DNA from: Heterodera schachtii
Taxonomy: Eukaryota > Nematoda > Chromadorea > Rhabditida > Heteroderidae
Direction: 5' to 3'
Assembly (NCBI GenBank): GCA_023374025.1
Contig: SIJG01000045.1
Coordinates: 248,001-312,000, forward strand
DNA: 64,000 nt
Shown: piece after piece, positions 31,113 through 41,566 of the stretch
How the letters are laid out: every line of letters begins with the position of its first letter
How positions within the stretch are numbered: the stretch's first letter is position 1
Notes under the pieces: generated by a model
What the model was told of the DNA's origin: nothing
The model's input: only the letters and a program-made list of their open reading frames with translations
The model's database searches: none
Program-made: the position numbers and the translations under genes

Positions 31113-32012
31113 GAAACGGCTGGCACCGAACCGTCCCCTACCGTCCCCCACCGTCCTCCACTAATTTCCCGTAGCGTTAATCGATTCACAAATTTTTGAC
31201 TCCCTCCGCGGACGCTTTTTACTAAATGATGATGTGAAAAGTGATGACAAATAGTAAGTTTGACAATAAAATAATTAAAATTTGCTACCTATTTTCAGAC
31301 CCTCTTTCAAAAAATGAAAATTCTAAATTCCTTTTTAATGATCTTTGGTTCTTAGGCAAATTTATTTTCAGCAATCTGTTTACTGTTATTACAGAGTTAT
31401 CTCTTGGTTCTTATATATTTTAGTCGTTGGGCGTTAAATTGCTTCCCTATTTTATATTAAATAATCAACATTTAATGAAAAGAAGCAAGCTCAAAAAATT
31501 GCGATTACAGTTTAGTAATACTCAACTAAAGCTAAAAAAGTACATTTTAAATATAAATTTTAACACAAAAAGCGACAATAAATATTAAAGATAAAAGTTA
31601 CTTTTGCTTATAAAATATTATTAAAGAATTTGTTTATTAGATGAAAATGCATAATAAGCATCAAATATTTAGTAAGTAAAATAAAACAAGTGCCGTTATG
31701 AAGGTTTCGTATAACAAAAAATTTCTTTCTTCATTTAGCTCTTCAAGTCGTAATGCTAAAATGCATGAGTATTACAATAAAAAATAAATTAAAATCAAAT
31801 AATTTTTCAAATCTGTTTACTTACTATTAATTATATGTATGCATTTTTCAAAATGAAAATTAAAATTAAAATACCCTTTGTTTGGTTTTAACTAAACCAA
31901 TTAAAAATCTTAGCATATTCCATGTTTTTTATCAGAAAAATTCATAAACGGAAAAAACGTTTATAAAATGTTTTTTTTTTCAAAAATTCGAATATGATCG
32001 CATTTTTTCTTT
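31113..32012. other. AT-rich spacer
   Basis: No gene or repeat recognised. Confidence 0.55.
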
Positions 32013-32820
32013 TCATTGTGGTTTTTCACGAAATGTTCTTATGATTATTCTGATGGTCCATAGCAATTTTAATTTGTATTTAATGCCAAATTTGGCTTTG
32101 TATTTTCGTTTTGGAATGTTTAAAATTTCGGCAATTTTGTCTTCTTTCAATTTTGGGTTTTGTTTTTTGATTTGATAATATTGTTTAATCTTTTCCATTT
32201 TTTCAGCAATTGTTAACCTTTTTCGCTCTGAAAAATTTAAAAAAAAAATTATGGTAAAAATTTTTTAAAAATTACCTTTTGACATAAAATTTAATTTCTT
32301 GGCCCATTTTTCAATTGTCAAATAATTGATTTCAAACATTTGTTTAATATTTGCTCTAAATTCTTTCCAATCCATCCGTGAATGTTTCCATTTTGCATAA
32401 ATTCATTTTTTATTTCTAAATATTTTTCAATAATTTCTCGTTTTTGCTCATCTGTTTTTTGATTTTTCACCGAATTCCCAACTTTTAATTGTTACTTACA
32501 TCTATTAATACTGCCAATATTAATCCCCAAATTTTTGCTATTATTTTTTGACATGTTTTTCTTTTCCCCTCCAATTTTGCATTTAATTTCATTTTTATTT
32601 TGCCATATATTGATCAAATTGCTTCAATATTTTACGTTTTTCTTCTTCGGAATGTTTATGTTAATTTATTCCAAATTCTCTTTTCCATTTTTTTATGCCG
32701 ATTTACTTCCAGTTTTTCAGCAATTTTTCTTTCAATTTTAACCCTACCTTTTGATAAATATTTCTTTCCCTTTTGTTTAATTTTTCTTTAATTTTATGAA
32801 AATATTTTTATCTGAAATTT
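32013..32820 (-). pseudogene. Decayed multi-HTH relative, inverted
   Basis: The minus strand holds remains of three or four HTH exons of the 27-30 kb type. The last, 32225-32013, starts after TTTTTCAG in phase 1 and reads EKMEKIKQYYQIKKQ, then DKIAEILNIPKRKYKAKFGI. Before it, DEQKREIIEKYLEIKNEF and INYLTIEKWAKKLNF belong to one unit split by a one-base frame change (about 32300-32470), with a phase 1 donor G|GTAATT. Further up, SEEEKRKILKQFDQYMAK is followed by a stop, and KNLGINIGSINR is present. Signal-peptide and acidic exons were not found. Confidence 0.6.
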
Positions 32821-33369
32821 GATTAAAATGTTTTTCTCATAATAATTGATTGTTCAAAAATGGCGATTTTTTGTAAAATGTTTGCCAAAATTAAAAATGT
32901 TATTTTTTCCAACCTCGAGAATGATTTCATCAAATAAAATATACCGGTATGGAAATATCTAAAATAAATATCAATTATTGAAACGAACAGAAATAATGCA
33001 CATATTAGCACCCCAAATATGAAACTAGCAAAAAAGTGCAATGATTAGCACCACAAATAATAATTTAAAAAATATTTGTTTTTAAATTTAATTTAGTTTA
33101 AATTTCTTTTTCTCTAAATTAATAATTTACTTTTTTTTTGCCATATTCACTCACTTTTCAAAATAAAAATAATAATATGAATAATAATTTAGTTTTTCAA
33201 CTAAACCAATTAAAAATGTTAGCATAATCAACGATTTTATCAAATATTTTTATAAACGGATGAAAAAAATGATATAATTCATAAACCGAAAATTTTTTTT
33301 ATAAAAACATTTGTAAAAAATTGAATATTTTCTCATTTTTTTTTCTCTTTATGACTGAAATTTTCCAAA

Positions 33370-33570
33370 TATTTCTTTGAAAATAATAATGATCGTCCTA
33401 ATTATAGCAATTTGTTTTTGGGTTAAATGCCAAATTTGGCTTTGTATTTGCGTAATGAGTTTTTTGGAATGTTTAAAATTTTGGCATGTTTTTTCTTCTT
33501 TGAGTTTTGGATTTTGTTTTGATAATATAGTTTAATCTTCCATTTTTTCACCATTGTTAACATTTTTCAC
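33370..33570 (-). pseudogene. Second decayed HTH exon
   Basis: Minus-strand remains read KIKLYYQNKIQNSKKK, AKILNIPKN, LRKYKAKFGI, a damaged duplicate of the exon at 32013-32225. The flanking intronic sequence (ending in an acceptor-like TTTACAG) is similar too, so a segment was duplicated. Confidence 0.5.
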
Positions 33571-34383
33571 TCTGTAAATTGAAAAAAACCCAAATTTTGT
33601 AAAAAAAATTATTTAAAATAGTTTTCTTTATATCATATTAAAAAAACTACAAATGTGACATGAGTACATAGTATTATAGCGTTATTTGCATCTACCTTTG
33701 TCAGACATTATTTTAAGTGTTCATGAATTGTTGCGTCAAAAATGCTTATGGTTACTCATTTCGATGATTTCGAGTTTGTCTAAAAAGTAATGATTCAAAT
33801 AATTTTTTACAAAGTATAATAATATTGCAAAATAATGATAAAACCCATCTAAACCAGAAAAGCAAAATTCATTATTGGAGACAGACAAAAAAGATTTCGG
33901 ACAAATTATAAATTATTATCTTTAAATAATTTTTTAAAATAATTTTTATTTTATGAAATAACTGTCTCTAAAGAACAATAATAATTAAAAATATAGAAAA
34001 CCGGAAAATAAAACCTATAATATAGATAAAAGTTTTAATTTTTAATTATTTTCCCTTCATTTGTTTTGAGCAATTTAATTTAAAAGAACGCCAAACAACG
34101 GCATTTGCAATAAAAAAAACCATATTTTTAAAAATTATTCAATTTTTGTATTGAAATATCTTTGACAATCGACAAAATCCAATAAATTTAAAAATTTTAT
34201 AAAATAAACACAATTAAGAAACTGATTTTATAAATGCCAAAATGTTTATCATAGACCAACACAGAAAAAATAACAGTACATTAAAAAATAAATACCATGG
34301 AACAAAATCTCACTTTAGATCACCAATCACCATTCCGTTGGACATGTTCATGGAGCTGCAGTTCGCCTTGAACACAAAATCTT
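33571..34383. other. AT-rich spacer
   Basis: No gene is supported. A 63-codon plus-strand frame at 34242-34433 overlaps the zinc-finger exon antisense and looks like a shadow. Confidence 0.5.
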
Positions 34384-34506
34384 TCAAGGTTTACCGCACT
34401 CTGTACAGTAACGTGGGGTTCCTTCTTCCTTAAAAGTAGCTTCGCAGCCTTTCTTCATACAACACCAGTGCCGACATCCGTTACAATCGAATGATGGCGT
34501 TTGAGT
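34384..34506 (-). CDS. Terminal exon encoding a Cys-rich zinc-ribbon-like module
   Basis: Following an acceptor-like TTTAAG, the frame reads FDCNGCRHWCCMKKGCEA, then TPRYCTECGKP and a stop (34384-34386). Eight Cys and one His fall in CX2C, CC, C and CX2C groups. The end resembles zinc-ribbon tails (YC.ECGKP). 40 residues are visible. The upstream exon or exons were not found in 34.5-35.0 kb. Probable zinc binding, no further function claimed. Confidence 0.5.
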   Translation of the reverse strand, partial: TQTPSFDCNGCRHWCCMKKGCEATFKEEGTPRYCTECGKP

Positions 34507-35022
34507 CTTAAATAATTCCGAGAATTAAGCATTGCTGTAAACACATTTAACCAGATTTTATTTAGCTATTACATTTAAATTTCGTTATTGTCCAAAGATT
34601 TGTCACCAAATCCAAAAAAAATTTGCCTTTTTTGGTGTCAATTAATTTGTTGTGTAACGTAAGAAAAAGATGAGCCAAAATGCTTATTATTTTTAGCGTT
34701 AATAGTTTTTAAAATCCTGAACATTTCTGTAAATTATTTTAAATTGTGATTATTAAAATTAATAAAATTCGGAAATTAAAGATTTAAATCTTTGTCTTTT
34801 TTATATATCAAATAATTGTTGGGTAATATTAAAAAGCTGACCAAAATGATAAAAATTTTAATGTTAAATGTTTTTCGAGTCCTGAACCATTAGTGAATTA
34901 TATTATAATTTATAACTAAAATCCTAGGATAATTTGGATATTTCCATGAAGGAGTCTGAAAGCAATTCCAAAATTTAAAAAATTCCACAATAATTAAAGA
35001 ATTAAACTTTTAAAAAGCTTGA

Positions 35023-35295
35023 TTAAATTCCTAGTTTTGGGTACTGTTCCAAAAGGCTATTCCAGCAACTAACTGGTTTTCCACCAAGTTTAAATAACGT
35101 TGTTTTGTTCTCTTTCATGAAAAAATTCCCACAAATGTAACAAGCATGTGCTTTATCGCCTTTCGTAATTTTCTTTACTGAAGCTTTGCTCTCCGATTTT
35201 GTCTTAGATTTTTTCTCTTAAAGATAAATTAATTTTAAATTAAAAAAAGAAAAAATCTTACTTTTTGATGATTCTGCTGCTTGTTTAGGATGCAT
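35023..35295 (-). CDS. Small lysine-rich Cys protein, two exons
   Basis: Exon 1 35295-35262 (MHPKQAAESSK), a 45-bp intron with A|GTAAG and TTTAAG|A (phase 1), exon 2 35216-35023, 75 residues in all. A basic stretch KKSKTKSESKASVKKITK could act as a nuclear signal. Then CYICGNFFMKENKTT, LGGKPVSCWNSLLEQ, an incomplete zinc-finger-like pattern with three Cys. There is no signal peptide in this model; an upstream exon may exist. Lies 0.5 kb from the other zinc-like exon on the same strand, possibly the same gene or family. Confidence 0.52.
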
Positions 35296-35536
35296 GTTCC
35301 AATTATGATCTAAGCATTAATCCAAATGTTATTAAACTTTCCTTTAAATTAATTTGTTTATTTTTTTTTCATTTTTAATAGTAAAAATTAAAACATAAAT
35401 TAAAAGAAAAGAAGAAAAAATATTTTATTATTAAGCAAGACTCTTATTCCAATTAATTCCTTTATATGAAATGATACATTAAATATAAAAAAAATATCGT
35501 TATTTATTCGTCAGGGTTTAATATTGTTAATATTGT

Positions 35537-36150
35537 CTAATCAAATCCTGTTTTACCGTTTGATTGTTCAGCAACAGGTGGATGCTGTTCATAAAGCATC
35601 TCATTCAGCGGGTTCCAGTTTCTATAATCTAAAAACTCAAAAGCTATAATAAATTATTTTGCATTTTCTATTTTACTCATTCATCATTTTATTTTAACTT
35701 AGATTATTGCACTATTTGAAATATTATTAATTCTCTGACCTATAACTGGGGCGGGGGGGATTCGTCCAAAAATCCTGACTTCTATGAGCCAAAAACTCCA
35801 AAATCTTAAATTGCTAAAATTTTCTATTTTCAAAAATACACTCATAAACGTCAATTTCATTGATTAATTTTGCTGAGCATTTTTTACAATTTTTAAAATC
35901 TAGATACAACTCCATTTTTTAGAAATCATTGTATTGTTAAAATTCTCGCCCAAAAAGCTCCAAATCTGGAAGATTTGCTCGCTTTATTACCATAATTTTG
36001 AGGATAGTAGTTTGGAAATCCTTGCAAATTATTCAATTCACTTAGTTCATTAAAGTGCTCATTGTCATCTCCGTCAATGCTTTCATTAAATAAGCAGCAA
36101 AGCCAAATCATGGCAATAAAAAATGCAAAAAGAAAATAATACGATGTCAT
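35537..36150 (-). CDS. Small secreted protein, two exons, 83 residues
   Basis: Exon 1 36150-35991, intron 362 bp (G|GTAATA ... TTTTTAG|A, phase 1), exon 2 35628-35537. The frame is continuous over the junction. Residues 1-22 (MTSYYFLFAFFIAMIWLCCL and on) form a signal peptide with a strong hydrophobic core. The mature part is acidic and Asn-rich (DGDDNEHFNELSELNN), then PNYYPQNYDYRNWNP and NEMLYEQHPPVAEQ. No Cys in the mature chain and no known domain. Size and export signal fit a secreted effector or gland peptide, as inference. Confidence 0.62.
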
Positions 36151-37008
36151 TTTGATGAACAGGAGCGAATAATTACAATAATTAATGCAAAATTACTTGG
36201 ATTTTTATTTCAATTATTCTACTTTCAATTATTAATCACTTTTTCACTCCGTTTACGTGTTAATATAATTTTTTACATATCACACCCCCGCACAATGCCT
36301 ATTTTTATTGTTAAGATTTATTATAATAATCAATGCTTTCCCATATATATCAAATTTAGCCTATTAGAATAAGATTATGAGGCTTCAAAATTTTTTATAG
36401 GGATAATAACTGATGTCGAAGGCAAACATGTATGGGGATGATCAGGCACAAAATCTCAATTAAAATTTTCGAAGATTGTTGGAGATTTTTAAAAAATGTC
36501 CTTGAGGAATAGTCTCGCCGGGAATGAATTTTTAATGAAATGCCAAAAAGGTTCTTTTTCCCCTACTCGGAGGTCTATGGGATTATTAAATACAATTTTT
36601 TTTTCAAATTAAAAGAATTCGAACAACCAATGTAATGTCAGCAATAGCAATTAGCCAACCTCTTTTTTGGGCAGATATTTTTTCGGAAAAAAATTTCTTC
36701 CTAAAGTTTTGTGGCCAATTTTTTTTTCTCTTTGCTATATTGATAGCTACTTTAGACAAATTCCATGGTTACAGTATTCTTAATTGGGTCACTATTTTGC
36801 AAACTTTCCATGCCATTTTCCAAGTGATAATAATACGCAGATTCTGCCACGTATTTGACAAATACCACACCATAAAATATAATATTTCTTACGAAAGAAA
36901 AAAATCATGAATGATTTTAAAGAATTAGACGCAATTGACGATTTTTTTTTGAGCAATGATTAAAATCAATGCTTTAGCAAAGTATGAAATAAGCGTTAGT
37001 AAAACGAT
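36151..37008. other. Spacer with ambiguous short frames
   Basis: Several short frames on both strands look partly coding: plus 36498-36612 and 36635-36910 (hydrophobic), and minus 36850-36750 (HLENGMESLQNSDPIKNT). None has motif, splice or homology support, so I assign no gene. Confidence 0.35.
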
Positions 37009-39088
37009 TTAACCTTCTAATTCAATAGTTTTGCGTCCCTGCGCATTTTTGTGGTCAGTAAAATCCTTTGGATGAAGCACATGTTCATGACCATTCGCTG
37101 ACAGAACCCCGTCCGTCAATAAACGTGTGTGCGACAAATCCATGGCATCCATTTTGTTAAGAATATCTTTGTCAGCGTTATCTTCATTCGGAATTGGCAT
37201 TACATTTTTTGGCAGCACTACATATCAGGGTTGTTCCGGGACGAGAAAAATATCGTGTTTCGCGATTAAGGTTTCGGGATTCGGGTCAATTATAATTTTT
37301 TAAATATATGTTCAAAAATCAATAAGAAAATTTTTTTTATTCGATTGAAAAAATCAATAAAATTTTTCCACGGCGTTCTTTTTCAAAAACTTTCTGGGGA
37401 CAGGGGGACGCACCGCCGGAGAAAATTTTGAAAAATTTGAATGCATTTTCTTAACAGAGATTCACCAAAAATTGCCAAATTTTTGCGATTTTAAGGCAAG
37501 CGAGGAATTTTTTTGCCTTTAAAATTGTTTTTTTGTGAGCCTTTTTAACAAAAAACTTTTTGGTAACATTGGGGGAGGGGAGGCGGTGCCGATAGGCGCC
37601 GCCGGGAAAAATTCGAATTTTGAGTTAAATTTGTGTAGAGATTTTGTCAAAAAAAATAATCAAATCCGTGGTTAAATTTGCGATTTTAGACTGTTTAAAA
37701 AAAATAATAATTTTTAAGTTGAAAATTTTTTATTAATTTATTTTCAAATAAAAATGAAAAAAAGATTTTAAAATCTTATTACCCGATGGGGAATTGAACC
37801 CAAACGACAAATTATGGAAGGCAGAAGGTATGGCCACTAAACCACACAACCATTAAAACAAATGCGTTAAAACTAATATATTATTTAATTTTTTCAAATT
37901 TCTTCTCCTCCACCAATTTCCTTATCTACCTAATTTTCACCCAGACTCCTTTCTTACCAGTGCTTATTTTGTCCCGAAACCCGACCCAAAATCATCGGGT
38001 CGGGATTAGGGTTTCGGGACGGGAAAAATGTCGGGATTCGGGTTTTGGGATTCGGGTCACCCGGAACAACCCTGCTATATATGGAATTATCGGGTAATTT
38101 ATTTGATAGGAACCAGGCATGGTTAAGGTGTCAAATATTAAGAATTCTAGTCTTAAAAATTTTCCTTAATCCGGTAATTAAGCCAAAAAGCAATCCGAAT
38201 TATCTACTATTTAAATTTATTTTCAGGGTTTTCGACTTTTCATTAAAATATAAAGAATGTCATCCCAAAAGCCTCTGAATGTTCCGTTCCTGTCCCACCA
38301 AGATTAGAACCTTGCGTAAAATTTTGTGATTTGATAGGAGTATATTGACTAGCATCGGGCAATTGGTGTTGCGTGTCATTTTGAACCCAGTTGTCCGGCT
38401 TCGGCACATTGCCAATCTGTTGATTGATTATTGGGTCGAGTTCCGATGTATAAGTTGAAGAAAAGTAATGAGAATCTTTGCCAAATTCTCCCGGCTTGAT
38501 CATTGGCATATTGGTAAAAGAATTAGCTGATGTATTCTGTGGCAAAATGTCACTGCCATAATGATAATCGTTTGGAAATGGTAGAAGGTCATATTTTGAC
38601 TGAATATCCATTGGTACTATCACATTATCAAGGTTGTTTATATGAGTGCTTTCCACTGGGTGATAATTTGACAAATTCTGGCCATTATAATGATAAAGAC
38701 CATGGGAAAAAGGAAGAGCAGAAGCATCATTTATGTTATAAAAATTATCTGAGCTAATCAGTGACATTGAATTTGAATGCAACGGCATGCCACTGTTATC
38801 ATATTGTGATAAACCTTGTGTTAACAACTGATTGTATGAAACAGGATTGTTGTTCATCATGATACATTGTTGTTCATTAGGCAACTGGTAATTAGTTTGC
38901 AGATCTTGAGCATTCTGGTTATGTGCATGATTAGTCGAATCATTCTGAGTCAAAAAATGGCCATTGATAAAACCATGGCCATAATTTTGATCATTGAATG
39001 CTTGAATACGATTATTGTCCATTGCAGTGACAATATGCCAAACTGAGCAAATTAATTGCAACAAAAACATGATTTTTGATGAAAACAT
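37009..39088 (-). CDS. Asn/Gln-rich secreted protein, two exons, 328 residues
   Basis: Exon 1 39088-38311 and exon 2 37217-37009 join in phase 1 (CAAG|GTTCTA ... ATATGTAG|T), 987 nt. Residues 1-22 (MFSSKIMFLLQLICSVWHIV) are a signal peptide. The mature chain is rich in Asn, Gln, Ser and Tyr (NEQQCIMMNNNPVSYNQL, YHYNGQNLSNYHP) without recognisable domain. The tail is charged (NADKDILNKMDAMDLSHT). If unspliced, exon 1 alone would end at 38243 after 281 residues. The intron carries a hAT-like MITE at its 3' end, and the acceptor lies in the MITE target duplication. Role unknown; secretion is well supported. Confidence 0.6.
37218..38082. mobile_element. hAT-like MITE at the intron 3' end
   Basis: The element 37226-38074 (849 bp) ends CAGGGTTGTTCCGGG and CCCGGAACAACCCTG, perfect 15-bp inverted repeats, with 8-bp flanks CTACATAT and CTATATAT differing at one base. 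Subterminal sequence repeats CGGGATTCGGGT on both sides. Inside are the GC-rich core (37582-37605, reverse orientation), part of another core near 37393, and a tRNA-like sequence at 37777-37852. No transposase. Confidence 0.83.
37777..37852 (-). pseudogene. tRNA-like sequence (pol III A and B boxes)
   Basis: On the minus strand TGGTTTAGTGG (37834-37844) fits the A box and GGTTCAATTCC (37790-37800) fits the B box, spaced as in a tRNA. The would-be acceptor ends do not pair (GGTTGTG against ...TCGGGTA), and one T-stem pair is off, so it is a decayed tRNA or the head of a tRNA-derived SINE, not a working tRNA. Confidence 0.55.
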
Positions 39089-40731
39089 TTCTAGGGTATT
39101 TCTAAAAGAGGTATTATTAATTTAAATAGATTAAAAATTAATCAATTTTATGAGATTTTTTGTCGATTTTTTTAAAATAAGTAAATATTGGTTATTAAAT
39201 ACTTAAATATTGGTTTTAAATTTTCTAATTAATTTTAAAAAGAATAATTTTATGATTTCAATGGACTTCAATTTATTAAAAAGCTTGTTACTGAGCATAT
39301 ATTTTTTATTTGAAAAATGCCCATTGTAGTTACAATTAATAATATTGATGCAGAATTTAAAAATTTACATTAATAGAAATATTATGCTAATAATTTTTTT
39401 TATTATAATTGACTTAGGCATATTTTCTATATAAAAGATATCAATAAAATCAATTGAATTATAAGAAAGAATACGTAGATTGCTTGCTTCCTATAGAATT
39501 ATAATGTTCGAGTTAATAATAAAGCAAAATTTTTCTTTAAGTATTTAAAAAAAATATTTGCTTGGTCGAATAATTCGCGAACTCGAGTGAAGCCACACCT
39601 AAAGATTAGCTTTTACACGGCCGTTTAACCGAACCAAAAAGAAAACCGGGTTAGCAAAACATAATTAAATTTTCATAATTTTTCGAAGGCGCCTTTCGGC
39701 GCCGCCGGATGTGAAAAGCAAATTAAAAAAAGAAAATTTATTCGTGATCGATCGATATCGTGCATATTTTTTTATCAAAGAATGTTAATTGATGTAGGGA
39801 GGCCCGAAAATAGAATAGTTGATCCATTTTTTAAATGAATAAATGGTAAACAAACATTTTTTGACCCAAAAAATATATTAAAATGGTATTTTTGTTTTAT
39901 GTCATAAATTTTCCAGATTTTTGGTGAAAAGAATAACGGTTAATAATCGGTTCGTCACCAAGCCTACTATAGATAAAAATGTTTGGAAAAATTTGGAAAA
40001 AATCCCATAAATTGTGAAAATTTTATGACCGAATTTGCGAAAATCTTTTCAAAAAAAAAATTTGCCTATATTTTGCGATTTTTCGTCTATGTTATAGTCA
40101 GAACCCCGTCAAACCTGGAACCTTTTAATAATTCCAGGTGGGGAGTATTGCCAAAATGCGAAAGAACAGTGAAAAAGCTAGAAAAATTGCACAATTCAAG
40201 AAAGATTGATTGAAGTATAACGTGCTAAATTAGTTGGCAGATCCATGAAGGAGCGGGGCCTAATATAAATTACATATTTGTATGGAACTAACCAAGCACT
40301 TCGCCAGAAAAAAACCTTGGAGGGGGAAAGGGGGGAATCCGAAAACATTTTTTGTTTTTTTTTTTGTTTTTCAGGTCAAACATTTTTTTTTTCAATGTTA
40401 TTTTAAAAATTTAACCGCCAGCAGAGAGCAAAAAAAGAGGGATTTATGGCGATTTTACGCAAAAAATGTCAATTTTTGCAATTTTGGGCCTAAAATTTCA
40501 AAAACTAATGTAAAGAATGAGTCCGGCGGTGACCTGAGGCGCCGCCGGGAAAAATTTTGAAGATTTTAATGAAATATTATGATAAGATAAATGTGCAAAA
40601 ATTAAAAAAAAATTGTCAATTTTCTTGAAAAAATTTTCGTTTTTTAATTTCGATATTCACATGTGTTTATTTTAGCGATATATCCCATTACTAATTCACT
40701 TATTCGTTGATGAAGGAATACACCTTTAAAA
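39089..40731. other. Spacer with two GC-rich cores
   Basis: No gene is supported. Copies of the GC-rich palindromic core are at 39688-39707 (GGCGCCTTTCGGCGCC) and 40523-40548 (with a GACCTGA centre). The first has CCGTTTAACCG-like words around it, perhaps remains of a MITE. The second follows a CAATTTTTGCAATTTTGGGCC stretch like other copies. Confidence 0.5.
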
Positions 40732-41566
40732 ATGGCGGAGAGTGCGAAGGTAAAAAATTTAATAAAGAAATAATTAATTGATAAAAATTACTTCTGAAAT
40801 TAATTAATCGGATATGAAGGCTTAAAGTAAAAGTAAAAATTGAAAGAATTTCTTCCTTTTTTGAATTTAAAAAAAATAATCAAATCCGAAAAATATAAAT
40901 TTTATTAAAAGATTTGCCTTCATGTAAGCGATGCCGACTGTACAAATGCTTAAGGGCGAAATATTTTTCAAAAGGACCTAAAAATATGTTAATGATCTGT
41001 TAATAACAGATAAAATAGTAATAATAATTTATTTTAGTCACTGGAACAAAAGGAATTAGTCAATATTATTTTGGTAAAAAATTTGCTGCAAATTGAGGAA
41101 AAAGTGCGACGAATTCGCTATTCACAGACACAAATTCCAAAATTTTTTTACACACAATATGATACATTTGACTCAATTTTTTCTCGCAAATTGAATTTGA
41201 TTGAATTGGTCAACAATTTTTCGGTAAGGAAATCATAAAAAAGGACGATTCATTGGAATTAAGATAAAAGCGGTCCAAGCAGTTCCAGCAAAATATCTTG
41301 AAAAAACACGTCAGTTTGGACCCTTCTTTATAAAGCCAACGCACGCTGTCAAGGAAATATTATGCGTATTTGAAATTGACAAAAGTTTTCCATGACAAAG
41401 TGAAACAATTAAAAAATAAAATATTATTTAATTTATTAATTTTCTTTTTTTCTTTATATAATAATTCCCATTTTCATAGATTGCCCTGTGCAGTAATATT
41501 GCGATGCCATTGTTTGTGTTGTGCAATTGTTTCTATTCATGCAAAAATTGTGACGTTCTTTGTTGA
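40732..41566 (+). pseudogene. Nuclear hormone receptor gene, broken
   Basis: At about 40930-40975 the frame SCKRCRLYKCLRAK is the end of a receptor DNA-binding domain (second zinc finger CX2C and KCL). Exon 41038-41223 reads LVKNLLQIEEKVRRIRYSQT, KFFYTQYDTFDSIFSRKLNL. After a 40-bp intron, 41264-41397 reads PFFIKPTHAVKEILCVFEID. After CATAG, 41480-41566 reads IALCSNIAMPLFVLCNCFYS. These are ligand-binding-domain helices of nematode-expanded receptors. A stop after DKSFP, a frame change into FHDKVKQLKN, the missing first zinc finger and no donor before the last exon point to a pseudogene. MAESAK at 40732-40749 may be exon 1. Confidence 0.62.

Noticed and set aside
36635..36910. 91-codon hydrophobic frame on the plus strand
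   Set aside because: The antisense strand looks at least as coding-like and neither has support.
37777..37852. Functional tRNA gene
   Set aside because: The acceptor arms do not pair and a T-stem pair is lost, so only the promoter boxes survive.
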